A DNA stretch of 64,000 nucleotides from Alphaproteobacteria bacterium (GTDB lineage: Bacteria > Pseudomonadota > Alphaproteobacteria > UBA6615): positions 62,001 to 126,000 of the forward strand of contig PBWR01000007.1 of NCBI GenBank assembly GCA_002727315.1, written 5' to 3'. A program made the position numbers and the translations under genes. Below the pieces are notes generated by a model that saw nothing but the letters and a program-made list of their open reading frames with translations, ran no database searches and was not told the origin of the DNA. Shown piece after piece: positions 49,933 through 59,972 of the stretch; within the stretch, counting starts at the first letter, position 1; every line of letters starts with the position of its first letter.

Positions 49933-50004
49933 CAATTTTCCGCGCCATTTTTCACCGTGTCTTGCATCACGTTGTTTTTAAACAATTTTCATCTTCCTGC
50001 CAAC

Positions 50005-50019
50005 TGGCACACCGCTTGA
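50005..50019 (+). promoter_or_regulatory. Predicted sigma-54 promoter of glnK-amtB
   Basis: TGGCAC at 50005-50010 and TTGA at 50016-50019, with the invariant GG correctly spaced to TTG. The -12 element has A where C is expected (TTGA for TTGC). It lies about 70 bases upstream of the glnK ATG. Confidence 0.6.
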
Positions 50020-50068
50020 AGTAGAAGCCCCGAGAAACCAGGGCCAGATCTTTGGCCGTGGTCATTAG

Positions 50069-50428
<360 letters not shown>

Positions 50429-50450
50429 GCATAAAGGAGTTATCGATAAA

Positions 50451-51806
50451 ATGTTTCGTCTGACGACCAAGACAGCGGTCGGGATCGGCGCCGCGAGCGC
50501 CGCCCTGCTGGCGGCCCCGCCGGCGATGGCGGCGGTTGAGGCCGAGACCGGCTACGTCTTCAACACCTTCTCGTTCCTGTTCTCCGGCGCGCTCGTCATG
50601 TGGATGGCAGCCGGTTTCGCGATGCTCGAATCCGGTCTCGTGCGCACCAAAAACACGGCCACGATCTGCCTCAAGAACATCGCGCTCTACTCGATCGCGG
50701 GCATCCTCTACTACGTGATCGGCTACAACCTGATGTATGCCGATGTGGGCAGCTTCATGGGCTCGATCTCATTCCTCTACAACCCGAGCGAGGCCGAACT
50801 GGCCCTGCTGGGCACCGAGGAAGCCACCGACGCCATGGTCGGCGCGGTGGTCGACAACAGCTACTCCGTTGCGTCCGACTGGTTCTTCCAGATGGTCTTC
50901 GTCGCCACCGCGGCCTCGATCGTCTCGGGGACCGTGGCCGAACGCATCAAGCTGTGGCCCTTCCTGATCTTCGTGGTCGTCCTGACCGGCATCATCTACC
51001 CGATCCAGGGCTCCTGGACGTGGGGCGGCGGCTGGCTGTCGGAGATGGGCTTCTCGGACTTCGCCGGCTCGACCATCGTGCATTCGGTCGGCGGCTGGGC
51101 CGCGCTCACCGGGGCCATCATCCTGGGTGCACGCCGCGGCAAGTACGGACCTGAAGGTCAGGTCCAGCCAATCCCGGGCGCCAACCTGCCCCTGGCCACG
51201 CTCGGCACCTTCATCCTTTGGATGGGCTGGTTCGGCTTCAACGGCGGCTCCCAGCTGGCGCTGGGTTCGGCCGTGGACGCGACCTGGATGGCCATCGTGT
51301 TCACCAACACCAACCTGGCTGCCGCAGGCGGCGTGGTGGCCGCGATGCTGATGACCCAGGCCATGTACAAGAAGGTCGACCTGACCATCGCGCTGAACGG
51401 CGCCATTGCCGGCCTCGTCTCGATCACCGCCGGACCGGATCTGACCAATCACCTGATGTCGATCATCATCGGTGCCATTGGCGGTGTCCTGGTCGTGATC
51501 GCGATCCCGATGCTGGACCGGTTCAAGATCGACGATGTGGTCGGGGCGATCTCGGCCCATCTCGTGGCCGGCATCTGGGGAACCCTCGCGGTCGGTATCT
51601 TCGGCGGTGGGGATCCGGTCGTCCAGATCATCGGGATCGTCGCGATCGGCGCCTTCGTGGTGGTGACCAGTTCCATCGTCTGGCTGGCCCTCAAGTACAC
51701 GATCGGTATCCGCGCCACCGAGGAAGATGAGGATCTCGGCCTCGATTCGGCCGAACTCGGCCTCGAGGCCTACCCCAAGTTCGGGCGCGGGTCACAACGC
51801 GCCTGA
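50451..51806 (+). CDS. amtB: Ammonium transporter AmtB
   Basis: 451 residues from ATG 50451 behind AAAGGAG. A cleavable signal (MFRLTTKTAVGIGAASAALLAAPPAMA) precedes eleven membrane segments. Family motifs are FLFSGALVMWMAAGFAMLESGLVRTKNT, DWFFQMVFVATAASIVSGTVAERIK, DFAGSTIVHSVGGWAALTGAIILGARRG (with the pore His) and GWFGFNGGSQLAL. The second pore His lies in DVVGAISAHLVAGIWGTLAVGIFG. It conducts NH3/NH4+ across the inner membrane, controlled by GlnK. A strong terminator follows 29 bases after the stop. Confidence 0.97.
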   Translation: MFRLTTKTAVGIGAASAALLAAPPAMAAVEAETGYVFNTFSFLFSGALVMWMAAGFAMLESGLVRTKNTATICLKNIALYSIAGILYYVIGYNLMYADVGSFMGSISFLYNPSEAELALLGTEEATDAMVGAVVDNSYSVASDWFFQMVFVATAASIVSGTVAERIKLWPFLIFVVVLTGIIYPIQGSWTWGGGWLSEMGFSDFAGSTIVHSVGGWAALTGAIILGARRGKYGPEGQVQPIPGANLPLATLGTFILWMGWFGFNGGSQLALGSAVDATWMAIVFTNTNLAAAGGVVAAMLMTQAMYKKVDLTIALNGAIAGLVSITAGPDLTNHLMSIIIGAIGGVLVVIAIPMLDRFKIDDVVGAISAHLVAGIWGTLAVGIFGGGDPVVQIIGIVAIGAFVVVTSSIVWLALKYTIGIRATEEDEDLGLDSAELGLEAYPKFGRGSQRA

Positions 51807-51835
51807 TCGAAAACCGTCCAACCCTCCCGAAACTA

Positions 51836-51868
51836 GGCCCGGCGAGAATCCTCGCCGGGCCCTTTTTT
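51836..51868 (+). terminator. Rho-independent terminator after amtB
   Basis: Perfect 11-bp stem (51836-51846 with 51851-51861), loop AATC, then C and six T. It ends the glnK-amtB transcript. The AT-rich stretch from here to 52098 has short A-rich repeats but no gene that I can support. Confidence 0.93.
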
Positions 51869-52098
51869 GTGGAAAATCGCGTAAAATCGCCAAAAAACAC
51901 GCCAAATTCGTGAAAATTGGCTCATTTTTGAGTTATCCAGAGAAAATATAATACTTTAACCAGTCGGATTCATCGCTGATGCGCTTGCCATGAAGGTGTT
52001 TTTCTTGTGTTAAACATTAGCTTCTGGATACAAGTGTATGACTCTGGTAGTCTTTTCGTGTCTTCGGTGATTTTGAGGGCCGCAAAAACGCACCTGGC

Positions 52099-53313
52099 AT
52101 GCACAACGACGTTCTCGATTCCCTTTCCGACTACCCGTTCGACCGGCTGCGGGCGCTTCTCGGCGACTCCACGCCGCCGGACGGTTGCGCGCCCATTTAT
52201 ATGCAGATCGGCGAGCCCAAGCACGCCCCACCAGAGCTGATTGCGCCCATCGTGACCCAGGATATGTCGGAATGGGGCCGCTACCCGCCGCCCAACGGCC
52301 CCGTCGATCTGCGCGCGGCTATCGCCGGGTGGCTGACATCGCGCTACGACCTGCCCGCGGGCATGGTCGATCCGGCACGCCATATCGCCATCGTTTCCGG
52401 AACTCGCGAGGCCCTCTTCATGGCCGCCCTGCTCGCCGTCCCGCGCGAGAAACGGGGACAGCAGCCTGCGGTACTGATGCCCAACCCGTTCTACCAGGTC
52501 TATGTCGGTGCCGGCGCGCTCGCGCGCGGCGAGGCGATTTACCTGTCTGCGGGCCCGGAAACCTTTTTCCAGCCTGACTTTGGGACCGTCGGCGAAGACA
52601 CGTTGGCGCGCACCGCTCTCGCCTACCTCAACACCCCGGCCAACCCGCAGGGCTCGGTCGCCAGCCTCGATCGCCTGAAGCAGGCCGTCACGCTCGCCCG
52701 GGAGCATGATTTCGTCCTTGCCGTCGACGAGTGCTATTCCGAGATCTATACCGGCACCAAGCCGCCGGGACTGCTGGACGCCTGCCGCGAGCTTGGCGGC
52801 GACCATCCATTCGCCAACACGCTTGTGTTCCACAGCCTGAGCAAGCGCTCCAACGTGCCCGGCCTGCGCTCGGGCTTCGTGGCCGGCGACCCGAACCTGA
52901 TCCGCCTGCTTTTGCGCCTGCGCCAATATGGCGGCGCCCAGGTGCCGTTGCCCCTGATGCACGCCTCGGCCGCCTTGTGGCGAGACGAGGCCCATGTGCA
53001 GGAAAGCCGCGAGCTTTACCGGCAGAAGTTCGACCTGGCGCTCGACATGCTGGACGGCGCCTTCGGGGCCGAACGGCCCGGCGGCGGCTTCTATCTCTGG
53101 CTCGATGTGGGCGACAGCGAAGCCGCGGCGCGCACGCTCTGGACCGAAGCGGGCCTGCGCGTCCTGCCCGGCGCGTATATGGCCCGCGACAATGCCGACG
53201 GCAGCAATCCCGGCGCGGCCTATATCCGCATGGCGCTGGTCCACGACCTCGACACCACGAAGGACGCGATCACGCGGCTTCTGAACACCCTTGCCAACCA
53301 GGCACCTGCCTGA
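52099..53313 (+). CDS. dapC: N-succinyldiaminopimelate aminotransferase (class I/II)
   Basis: 404 residues, PLP-dependent fold type [56 protein letters not shown] near residue 175, [14 protein letters not shown], and the PLP Lys in [22 protein letters not shown] near 250, then [19 protein letters not shown]. It converts N-succinyl-2-amino-6-ketopimelate to the diamino form in lysine and peptidoglycan synthesis. It lies 20 bases before ftsK, a common alphaproteobacterial order. Confidence 0.9.
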   Translation: MHNDVLDSLSDYPFDRLRALLGDSTPPDGCAPIYMQIGEPKHAPPELIAPIVTQDMSEWGRYPPPNGPVDLRAAIAGWLTSRYDLPAGMVDPARHIAIVSGTREALFMAALLAVPREKRGQQPAVLMPNPFYQVYVGAGALARGEAIYLSAGPETFFQPDFGTVGEDTLARTALAYLNTPANPQGSVASLDRLKQAVTLAREHDFVLAVDECYSEIYTGTKPPGLLDACRELGGDHPFANTLVFHSLSKRSNVPGLRSGFVAGDPNLIRLLLRLRQYGGAQVPLPLMHASAALWRDEAHVQESRELYRQKFDLALDMLDGAFGAERPGGGFYLWLDVGDSEAAARTLWTEAGLRVLPGAYMARDNADGSNPGAAYIRMALVHDLDTTKDAITRLLNTLANQAPA

Positions 53314-53333
53314 CACCACGAGAGACGAAGATC

Positions 53334-55784
53334 ATGGCGGCAAAAGCACAAACCGGATCAACCAGCGGCTTCTCGCGCGGACTGGCCCAGCGGCTCACCT
53401 TCCTGCCCGAACCCATGCGTATCTTCGCCAAGCGGCGGCTGTTCGAGCTGACGGGCGGCGTGTTCATCGCCGGCGGCGCGGCCTTGGGGATTGCGCTGGG
53501 CAGCTACAACAGCCTGGACATCTCGCTGAACAACGCCACCGGCACCGTTCCCGCCAACCTACTGGGCACGACCGGCGCGACCCTGGCCGATCTCGGCCTG
53601 CAATCCTTCGGGATCGTCGCCGTCCTGCCGGTTCTGATTCTGCTCGCCTGGGGTTCCCGCCTGCTCCGCCATCAGCCGGTCCACCGGTTCGGCAGGCGGG
53701 TCCTGTCGTCGCTTGTTGCGATGTGTGCGCTCGCCTTCGCGCTGCACCGCCTGCCCGCCCTCGACGGCTGGCCCATCCGCGCCGGGCTCGGCGGCATCTT
53801 CGGCGATCTCACCTTCCCGACCGCCTCGCTCTGGCTGTCGGGGCTCGGGGTTCCGGCCTTCTATGCTGCCATTGCGGCGGCCGTCGCCGGCGCCATCCTC
53901 GTCTTTATCGCCCTCGGCCTGAGCCGCAGCGAGTGGCGCGGCATGGGGCTGGGCGCCGCCATCGGGTTGCGGTTCGGGGCCCGTGGCGCCGGCTGGTCCA
54001 CCCGCCGCAGCGCCGGTGCCGCCAGGCGCGGTGCCCATGGGGTGAAGCAGTTCATCGCCGAACGCCGCGCCGAGCGACAGGAGCCGCGCCTCGTATCCGG
54101 TGACATCCTGCCGCCGATCGCAGCACCTGTGGCCGACGAGCCCGAGGAGGACGACGCGGCCGAAGAAGCCCCGCGCCGGGTCGCACCGCGGGCCAAGAAG
54201 CCCAAGCCCGGCAAGCGCGCCGAAGCCGCACGCCAGCGCACCCTCGATCTGCCCTCGCCAGCCGGCGAGTACGAGTTCCCGCCCCTCGACCTGCTCGAGG
54301 AGGCCGACGAGAAGGCCCGCGAAGCCGGGCGCGCCAAGGACGATACGCTGGAAGCAAATGCCCGGATGCTCGAATCCGTGCTGCAGGATTTCGGCGTCCA
54401 TGGCGAGATCGTCCAGGTCCGCCCGGGGCCCGTGGTCACTCTCTACGAACTCGAGCCCGCCCCGGGCACCAAGACGAGCCGGGTCATCGGCCTAGCCGAC
54501 GATATCGCCCGCTCGATGAGCGCGGTGTCCGTGCGCATCGCCGTCGTCCCGGGACAGAATGTCATCGGCATCGAACTGCCCAACGTCTCACGCGAAATGG
54601 TCTACCTGCGTGAACTCCTGGCCTCGCGCCCATTCGAGAAACATTCCGGCGACCTGGCGGTGGCGCTGGGCAAGGATATCGGTGGCGAGCCGGTCATGGT
54701 CGACTTGGCGCGTATGCCTCATCTGCTGATCGCGGGCACGACGGGCTCGGGCAAGTCGGTCGGGGTCAACTCAATGATCGCCTCGCTCCTATACCGTCTG
54801 CGCCCGGAAGAGTGCCGCTTCATCATGATCGATCCGAAGATGCTGGAACTGTCGGTCTATGACGGCATTCCGCACCTGATGGCTCCGGTCGTGACCGACC
54901 CGCAGAAGGCCGTGGTCGCGCTCAAATGGGTGGTTCGCGAGATGGAGAACCGTTACCGCGCCATGTCGAAACTCGGCGTGCGCAACGTCGCGGGCTACAA
55001 CCAGCGCATCGAACAGGCCCGCAAGAAGGGCGAGATCCTCACGCGCAAGGTACAGACCGGCTTTGACGAGGAGACCGGCAAGCCTGTGTTCGAGGAGGAA
55101 CCCCTCGACATGGCGCCGCTGCCCTTCATCGTGGTTGTCGTCGACGAGATGGCCGATCTGATGCTGGTCGCCGGTAAGGACGTCGAGGCGGCGACCCAGC
55201 GCCTGGCCCAAATGGCGCGCGCAGCGGGTATTCACCTGATCCTGGCAACCCAACGCCCTTCGGTCGATGTCATCACAGGTACCATCAAGGCCAATCTGCC
55301 GACCCGAATCTCGTTCCAGGTGACCACCAAGATCGACAGCCGGACGATCCTGGGCGAGCAGGGCGCAGATCAACTCCTCGGCCAGGGCGACATGCTCTAC
55401 ATGGCCGGCGGCGGCCGCATCACCCGCGTGCACGGCCCGTTCCTGGCCGACACCGAGGTCGAGGACCTCGTGGCGTTCCTGAAGACCCAGGCCGAGCCCG
55501 AATATATCGACGCCGTGACCGAGGACGGAGGCGCCGCCGACGGTATTCCCGGGTTCGAGCCGAGCGGCGAAGAAGGCAGCTCGGGCGACGATCTTTACGA
55601 CCAGGCCGTGGCCCTGGTGGCGCGGGAGCAAAAGGCCTCGACCAGCTTCATCCAGCGGCATCTGCAGATCGGCTACAACCGCGCCGCGCGCATCATTGAG
55701 CAGATGGAGAAGGAGGGCGTGGTCGGCCAGGCCAACCATGTCGGCAAGCGCGAGGTGCTGGTCAGCGACCATTCGGGCGGGTAA
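53334..55784 (+). CDS. ftsK: DNA translocase FtsK
   Basis: 816 residues from ATG 53334 ([13 protein letters not shown]). A longer frame running back to 52731 overlaps dapC and is rejected. The N-terminus has four membrane helices (about 35-205). A Pro/Ala/Lys-rich linker spans about 215-320. The motor domain has [27 protein letters not shown] near 345, Walker [20 protein letters not shown] near 468, Walker [15 protein letters not shown] near 605 and [22 protein letters not shown]. The C-terminal winged-helix gamma domain reads KAS-dif-recognition sequences ([27 protein letters not shown] near 760). It anchors at the septum and pumps DNA toward dif sites. No dif site is seen here. Confidence 0.96.
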   Translation: MAAKAQTGSTSGFSRGLAQRLTFLPEPMRIFAKRRLFELTGGVFIAGGAALGIALGSYNSLDISLNNATGTVPANLLGTTGATLADLGLQSFGIVAVLPVLILLAWGSRLLRHQPVHRFGRRVLSSLVAMCALAFALHRLPALDGWPIRAGLGGIFGDLTFPTASLWLSGLGVPAFYAAIAAAVAGAILVFIALGLSRSEWRGMGLGAAIGLRFGARGAGWSTRRSAGAARRGAHGVKQFIAERRAERQEPRLVSGDILPPIAAPVADEPEEDDAAEEAPRRVAPRAKKPKPGKRAEAARQRTLDLPSPAGEYEFPPLDLLEEADEKAREAGRAKDDTLEANARMLESVLQDFGVHGEIVQVRPGPVVTLYELEPAPGTKTSRVIGLADDIARSMSAVSVRIAVVPGQNVIGIELPNVSREMVYLRELLASRPFEKHSGDLAVALGKDIGGEPVMVDLARMPHLLIAGTTGSGKSVGVNSMIASLLYRLRPEECRFIMIDPKMLELSVYDGIPHLMAPVVTDPQKAVVALKWVVREMENRYRAMSKLGVRNVAGYNQRIEQARKKGEILTRKVQTGFDEETGKPVFEEEPLDMAPLPFIVVVVDEMADLMLVAGKDVEAATQRLAQMARAAGIHLILATQRPSVDVITGTIKANLPTRISFQVTTKIDSRTILGEQGADQLLGQGDMLYMAGGGRITRVHGPFLADTEVEDLVAFLKTQAEPEYIDAVTEDGGAADGIPGFEPSGEEGSSGDDLYDQAVALVAREQKASTSFIQRHLQIGYNRAARIIEQMEKEGVVGQANHVGKREVLVSDHSGG

Positions 55785-55861
55785 CCGCCCATCCAGGGCC
55801 CACGGTCTTGCCACAAAATCGTTACTCGCCGCGCCACACGCGGTTGCTTATCTTGAGGGTC

Positions 55862-56497
55862 ATGAAGACGTTTCGACATCTGGCGCTGGCCGCCACCCTG
55901 CTGTTCGCAAGCGTACTGCCCGCCACAGCCGCCGCGGCCGTCCCGGCGGCGCTGAGCGAAGCGGACCGTGCTGACATTGCGCGGATCGAGACCTATCTAA
56001 ACGGCCTGACCACGATGGAAAGCCGGTTCATGCAGTTCTCAAAGGACGGCGTGGCGCAAGGCCGGATCCTGCTCGACCGCCCGGGCCACATGCGCATCGA
56101 ATATGCAGCGCCGGTTCCGGTCCTGATGGTCGCGAGCAGCCGGCTGCTGATGTACCACGACACCGAGCTCAAGCAGACGACGTTCCTGCCGGTCAGCGAA
56201 ACCCCGGCGGCGCTGTTGATCGACGATCCCATCGCCCTGTCGGGCGACGTCACCATCACGGCGTTCGAACGCGCGCCCAAGGCCTTCCGGGTCACGCTCG
56301 TGCAAACCGACGCGCCGGACAGCGGATCGGTGACCCTGATGTTCGAGGACGCACCCTTGCGTCTCGCCAAATGGCGGATCATCGACGCCCAGGGCACCGA
56401 GGTCGAGGTGGCGCTGCTGGAGCCACGCTTCGGTGTGGCATTCGAGGATGCCGACGAGTTGTTCTCGACGGTCGACCCGAACGCCAATATCCAATAG
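55862..56497 (+). CDS. lolA: Outer-membrane lipoprotein carrier protein LolA
   Basis: 211 residues from ATG 55862. A Sec signal covers about residues 1-26 (MKTFRHLALAATLLFASVLPATA). The mature part has RIETYLNGLTTMESRFMQFSKDGVAQGRILLDRPGHMRIEYAAP, the concave beta-sheet of LolA, and DLPLS-like ITAFERAPKAFRVTLV. It shuttles lipoproteins from LolCDE across the periplasm to the outer membrane. An in-frame start at 55808 lacks a signal and a ribosome site. It follows ftsK, as in many Alphaproteobacteria. Confidence 0.92.
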   Translation: MKTFRHLALAATLLFASVLPATAAAAVPAALSEADRADIARIETYLNGLTTMESRFMQFSKDGVAQGRILLDRPGHMRIEYAAPVPVLMVASSRLLMYHDTELKQTTFLPVSETPAALLIDDPIALSGDVTITAFERAPKAFRVTLVQTDAPDSGSVTLMFEDAPLRLAKWRIIDAQGTEVEVALLEPRFGVAFEDADELFSTVDPNANIQ

Positions 56498-56558
56498 ATT
56501 TCGGCCCGCAGATTTACCCGGCGTCGCCCCCGCGGCGTCACCCACGCGAGAGTTCCCG

Positions 56559-57371
56559 ATGGTAGGCCCCGACACCATTCGCCCCCTGATCGGCGTCAAC
56601 GCCGATATCCGCGACGGCCATGGGATGGATTTCCTGGCCAGCGGCCTGAAATACGTGACCGGGGTGATGGAGGGGACGGACGGCATCCCGGTCCTGGTTC
56701 CGACCCTGGGCGATGTGGAGAATGGCGGAGACTACCATATCGACGAGCTGATTGACCGGCTCGATGGCCTAGTCCTCACCGGCGGGCGCAGCAATGTCGA
56801 ACCCCATCACTATGGGGGCGAGCCGTTCCGGCCCGACACGCTGCGCGACCCGATGCGCGATTCAACAACGCTGCCGCTGGCCCGCAAAGCCGTAGCGAAA
56901 GGCCTGCCGCTGTTCGGCATCTGCCGCGGCATACAGGAGATCAACGTCGCGCTCGGCGGCAGCCTGCATCCCTATCTCTGGGAGCTGGACGGCGTGAACG
57001 ATCACCGCATGCCCCAGACCGATGTGGCATCCATCCGTTTCGCGCCGCGCCATCCGGTCCATCTCTTCGAGGGCGGCCTGTTCGCCGAAATCGCCGCTGC
57101 TGCCGGTATCGACGGGCTGGAGGTGATGGTGAACTCCCTGCACGGCCAGAGCATCGACCGGGTCGCAGACGGGCTCCAGGTGGAAGCGCTCAGCGACGAC
57201 GGCGTGATCGAGGGCATTTCCATGCCCGGCGCACCCGGCTTCGTGGCCGGTGTCCAGTGGCACGCGGAGTACCGGGTCGACATCAACCCGTTCAATCGAG
57301 CGGTCTTCAAGGCCTTCGGCCATGCCGCGCGACGCCGGGCCGCCGCCCGTGCGGGCGCCGACGTCGCCTGA
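56559..57371 (+). CDS. Class-I glutamine amidotransferase-like hydrolase (peptidase C26, PuuD-like)
   Basis: 270 residues from ATG 56559 (MVGPDTIRPLIGVNADIRDGHG). Catalytic Cys in PLFGICRGIQEINVALGG near residue 123, GLVLTGGRSNVEPHHYGGE near 70, and the His/Glu pair in VQWHAEYRVDINP near 228. Gamma-glutamyl-gamma-aminobutyrate hydrolases of this family act in putrescine breakdown. There are no other puu genes nearby, so the substrate is open. It lies 61 bases after lolA and interrupts the usual lolA-xthA spacing. Confidence 0.87.
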   Translation: MVGPDTIRPLIGVNADIRDGHGMDFLASGLKYVTGVMEGTDGIPVLVPTLGDVENGGDYHIDELIDRLDGLVLTGGRSNVEPHHYGGEPFRPDTLRDPMRDSTTLPLARKAVAKGLPLFGICRGIQEINVALGGSLHPYLWELDGVNDHRMPQTDVASIRFAPRHPVHLFEGGLFAEIAAAAGIDGLEVMVNSLHGQSIDRVADGLQVEALSDDGVIEGISMPGAPGFVAGVQWHAEYRVDINPFNRAVFKAFGHAARRRAAARAGADVA

Positions 57372-57481
57372 ACGGCCACCGTTTAGCCCATCTCTTTTTC
57401 CTGCCGGGGCCGTGACAAGCATCCTCCCGGCGCTCTAAATAGACGCGTCTAACAACAAGCTCTTTGAAAGCGAGGTCAGGG

Positions 57482-58165
57482 ATGGACACCGTCATTCCCG
57501 CACCCGAACAGGTCACCGTCGCCGTTGCCGGCCAGACCGCGCGTTTCCCCGTGCGCCGCATCTTCTGTGTCGGCCGGAACTACGTCGCCCATATCCGCGA
57601 GATGGGCCATGACGAGCGCGACCCGCCCTTCTATTTCTGCAAGCCCGCCGACGCCATCGTGCCGACCGGCGGCACGATCGACTATCCGCCCCAGACGAGC
57701 AATTTCCACTTCGAGATGGAGCTGGTGGCCGCCATCGGTAAGGGTGGCGCCAATATCTCCGAAGCCGACGCGCTGGACCATATCTATGGATACGCAACCG
57801 GCCTCGACATGACCCGCCGTGACGTCCAGATCGCGCACCGCGAGAAGGGCCGCCCCTGGGACATGGGCAAGGGCTTTGATCAGTCGGCGCCGTGCGGCGA
57901 CATTCACCCGGTGGCGGATGTTGGACATTTCCCCAGGGGCCCGATCTGGCTCGAGGTGAACGGCGAACGCCGGCAGGATTCTGATCTCGAGCTGATGATC
58001 TGGAACCTGCAGGAGACGATCGCCAACCTGTCGGGTCTCGTGACCCTGGCACCGGGTGACCTGATCTACACCGGCACCCCCGACGGGGTCGGCCCCGTGG
58101 TCTCCGGCGACAAGATGCACGGTCATATCGACGGGCTGAGCGACATCGAAATCACTGTCCGCTAG
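57482..58165 (+). CDS. Fumarylacetoacetate hydrolase-family protein (short form)
   Basis: 227 residues from ATG 57482 (MDTVIPAPEQVTV), with GAGG about 8 bases upstream. RIFCVGRNYVAHIREMGH, PFYFCKPADAIVPTGGTIDYPPQTSNFHFEMELVAAIGKGG (metal-binding Glu), YATGLDMTRRDVQ, PWDMGKGFDQSAPCG and PGDLIYTGTPDGVGPVVSGD are the short-form FAH signature, as in maleylpyruvate/fumarylpyruvate hydrolases and oxaloacetate decarboxylase FAHD1. It is cytoplasmic and Mg2+ dependent. It ends 5 bases before xthA. Confidence 0.92.
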   Translation: MDTVIPAPEQVTVAVAGQTARFPVRRIFCVGRNYVAHIREMGHDERDPPFYFCKPADAIVPTGGTIDYPPQTSNFHFEMELVAAIGKGGANISEADALDHIYGYATGLDMTRRDVQIAHREKGRPWDMGKGFDQSAPCGDIHPVADVGHFPRGPIWLEVNGERRQDSDLELMIWNLQETIANLSGLVTLAPGDLIYTGTPDGVGPVVSGDKMHGHIDGLSDIEITVR

Positions 58166-58170
58166 CCGCG

Positions 58171-58959
58171 ATGCGGCTCGCGACCTGGAACATCAACTCG
58201 GTGCGTCTGCGCGCGCCGCTTTTCGCACAGCTCGAGAAAGCGGCCGCGCCGGACATCGTCTGCCTGCAGGAAACCAAGGTGGTCGATGAGCTGTTCCCGC
58301 ACGACGCACTGAGCGAGTTCTATCCCTATCGGCATATGCGCGGGATGAAGGCCTATAACGGTGTCGCGATCCTGTCGAAGGTGCCTTTCACGGCGACCGG
58401 CGGGTACGATTGGTGCGGGCGCGAGGATGCGCGCCACGTCTCGGTGAAGATCGCCGGGGGTGTGGAAATCCACAATTTCTATGTCCCTGCCGGTGGCGAC
58501 GAACCCGACCCCGAGAAGAACGACAAGTTCGCCCACAAGCTCTCCTTCCTCAACGAGGTGACGGGCTGGCTCGAGGACACGGCTAAACCGCGGGCCAAGC
58601 GCATCCTTGTGGGAGATCTGAACATCGCGCCCCTGGAATCCGATGTGTGGTCCCACAAGCAGCTGCTCAAGGTGGTCAGCCATACGCCGGTCGAGGTGGA
58701 GCGGCTCGAGCGCATGCGCGCCGCCCATGACTGGGTCGATGCGGTGCGCCATATCGCGGGCGACGAGGAAAAACTATACAGCTGGTGGAGCTACCGGTCG
58801 AAGGACTGGCGGGCGGGCGACCGCGGCCGGCGCCTGGACCATGTCTGGGTCACACCGGCTCTCAAGAAAAAGCTGCGCGGCTTCGAGATCATCAAGGATG
58901 CGCGCGACTGGACTAAGGCGTCCGACCACGTGCCCGTGATCGTCGATATCGACGTCTAG
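58171..58959 (+). CDS. xthA: Exodeoxyribonuclease III
   Basis: 262 residues, EEP (endonuclease/exonuclease/phosphatase) fold. RLATWNINSVRLRAP near residue 2, VCLQETKVVDELFP (catalytic Glu) near 31, GVAILSKVP, NFYVPAGGDEPD, RILVGDLNIAPLESDVW (Asp-Asn) near 148 and RGRRLDHVWVT with the final DHVPVIVDI (Asp-His) near 255. It cleaves at abasic sites and degrades 3' ends in base-excision repair. It is a normal-length, core gene converging on the methyltransferase. Confidence 0.95.
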   Translation: MRLATWNINSVRLRAPLFAQLEKAAAPDIVCLQETKVVDELFPHDALSEFYPYRHMRGMKAYNGVAILSKVPFTATGGYDWCGREDARHVSVKIAGGVEIHNFYVPAGGDEPDPEKNDKFAHKLSFLNEVTGWLEDTAKPRAKRILVGDLNIAPLESDVWSHKQLLKVVSHTPVEVERLERMRAAHDWVDAVRHIAGDEEKLYSWWSYRSKDWRAGDRGRRLDHVWVTPALKKKLRGFEIIKDARDWTKASDHVPVIVDIDV

Positions 58960-58980
58960 GCCCGACCGGGCGCAGCGGCG

Positions 58981-59466
58981 TCAGTTCGCCCGATACATGA
59001 AGTAGCGCTCGGCGGGCACGCCGTCGGGCAGGGGCAGCGCCTCCCAGTCGGCATCGGGGAAGGGATTGTTCGCCACCAGCACCGCGCCGGGCGCCAGAAG
59101 CGGGCCGAGCAACGGGATCAGTGCGGCGGTCAGCGGGGCGTCTTCGGCGGTTCCGATTCCCAGATCGGAATGCACCAGCGCCACGGCACCTACAAACCGG
59201 TCCGCCACGGCCGCCAGCTGGTCGACGACCTCGCCGAGGAAAAGGTGATCCGCATCCGGCGTGCTCTTCGGGTTGGCGTTGACCACCCGGTCGAAGACGA
59301 ACACCTCTCGCGCCGGCAGGGTTTCGCGCAGATGATCGAAGGTGCGGCCGTTGCCAAGGCCTAGGTCGAACACGGCACCGGGTAAATCAGTGATCATCGC
59401 GGCGGCGGCATTCAGGCAATCGCGCTGCGCCTGCATGCGTCGGATAAAACTGTCGAGACGGCTCAT
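58981..59466 (-). CDS. Class I SAM-dependent methyltransferase-like protein
   Basis: 161 residues. GAVFDLGLGNGRTFDHLRETLPAREVFVFDRVVNANP at about 30-66 resembles a SAM-binding motif I with GLGNGR and an acidic residue ending strand 2. VALVHSDLGIGTAEDAPL near 95 may be motif IV. The C-terminus has PNPFPDADWEALPLPDGVPAERYFMYRAN-like content. It is short for a class I enzyme. It is the last gene of the operon with the cyclic-nucleotide-binding protein and the ABC protein. The substrate is unknown. Confidence 0.8.
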   Translation of the reverse strand: MSRLDSFIRRMQAQRDCLNAAAAMITDLPGAVFDLGLGNGRTFDHLRETLPAREVFVFDRVVNANPKSTPDADHLFLGEVVDQLAAVADRFVGAVALVHSDLGIGTAEDAPLTAALIPLLGPLLAPGAVLVANNPFPDADWEALPLPDGVPAERYFMYRAN

Positions 59467-59484
59467 GATGCGTGCCGGCGTGGG

Positions 59485-59937
59485 TCAGCCGCTGTTCGCC
59501 AGCGCCTCGCGCAGCTTCTGGGTCGTGTGCTCCAGACGCGAGGCCAGCTCGCGCATGATCTCGACCGACATTTCCGGGAATTCGGCGACCAGCCGGAAGA
59601 ACAGATCCTTGGTGATGCGCAATGTGACCGTCTTCGATGTCGCACGCACCGTGGCGGTGCGGGGCACGTCGCACAGGATAGCGATTTCGCCGACAAAATC
59701 GTTGCGCCCGAGTGCGGCCACCTCGATTTCGCCCCCGGCGGTCTCGACCAGGACCTTCGCCTCGCCCTCGACGATGATATAGGCCGCATCGCCCACATCG
59801 CCCTGGTGAAACAGCACCTGGTCCGGCTCGTAGGTTATGCGTTCCGACGTAAAGGCCAGCAGCTTGAGCCTCGAAGGCTCCAGCTTCGCGAACAGCGGGA
59901 TGTTCCGCAGCAGTTCGACTTCTTCGTTCAGGCTCAC
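59485..59937 (-). CDS. Cyclic nucleotide-binding domain protein
   Basis: 150 residues from GTG 59937 (MSLNEEVELLRNIPLFAKL), with GGGGAG about 9 bases upstream; a TTG at 59970 is also in frame but less supported. It is a single cNMP-binding domain: FHQGDVGDAAYIIVEGEAKVLV near residue 46, and the phosphate-binding cassette FVGEIAILCDVPRTATVRA near 80 with the ribose-binding Glu and phosphate-binding Arg both kept. There is no DNA-binding HTH or kinase domain. It probably regulates the ABC protein by cAMP or cGMP, a partnership inferred from the tight spacing (35 bases). Confidence 0.9.
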   Translation of the reverse strand: MSLNEEVELLRNIPLFAKLEPSRLKLLAFTSERITYEPDQVLFHQGDVGDAAYIIVEGEAKVLVETAGGEIEVAALGRNDFVGEIAILCDVPRTATVRATSKTVTLRITKDLFFRLVAEFPEMSVEIMRELASRLEHTTQKLREALANSG

Positions 59938-59972
59938 GTTCTGCTTCTCCCCATCGCCCCGCGCCTGCAATC

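Noticed and set aside
51869-52098. Small RNA or replication-origin-like region in the AT-rich gap after amtB
   Set aside because: Short A-rich repeats only; no DnaA-box cluster, stable hairpin or terminator pair is apparent.
52731-53333. N-terminal extension of FtsK by about 200 residues
   Set aside because: It lies within dapC in another frame, is Arg/Pro-rich and has no membrane or domain pattern; ATG 53334 gives the normal FtsK N-terminus.
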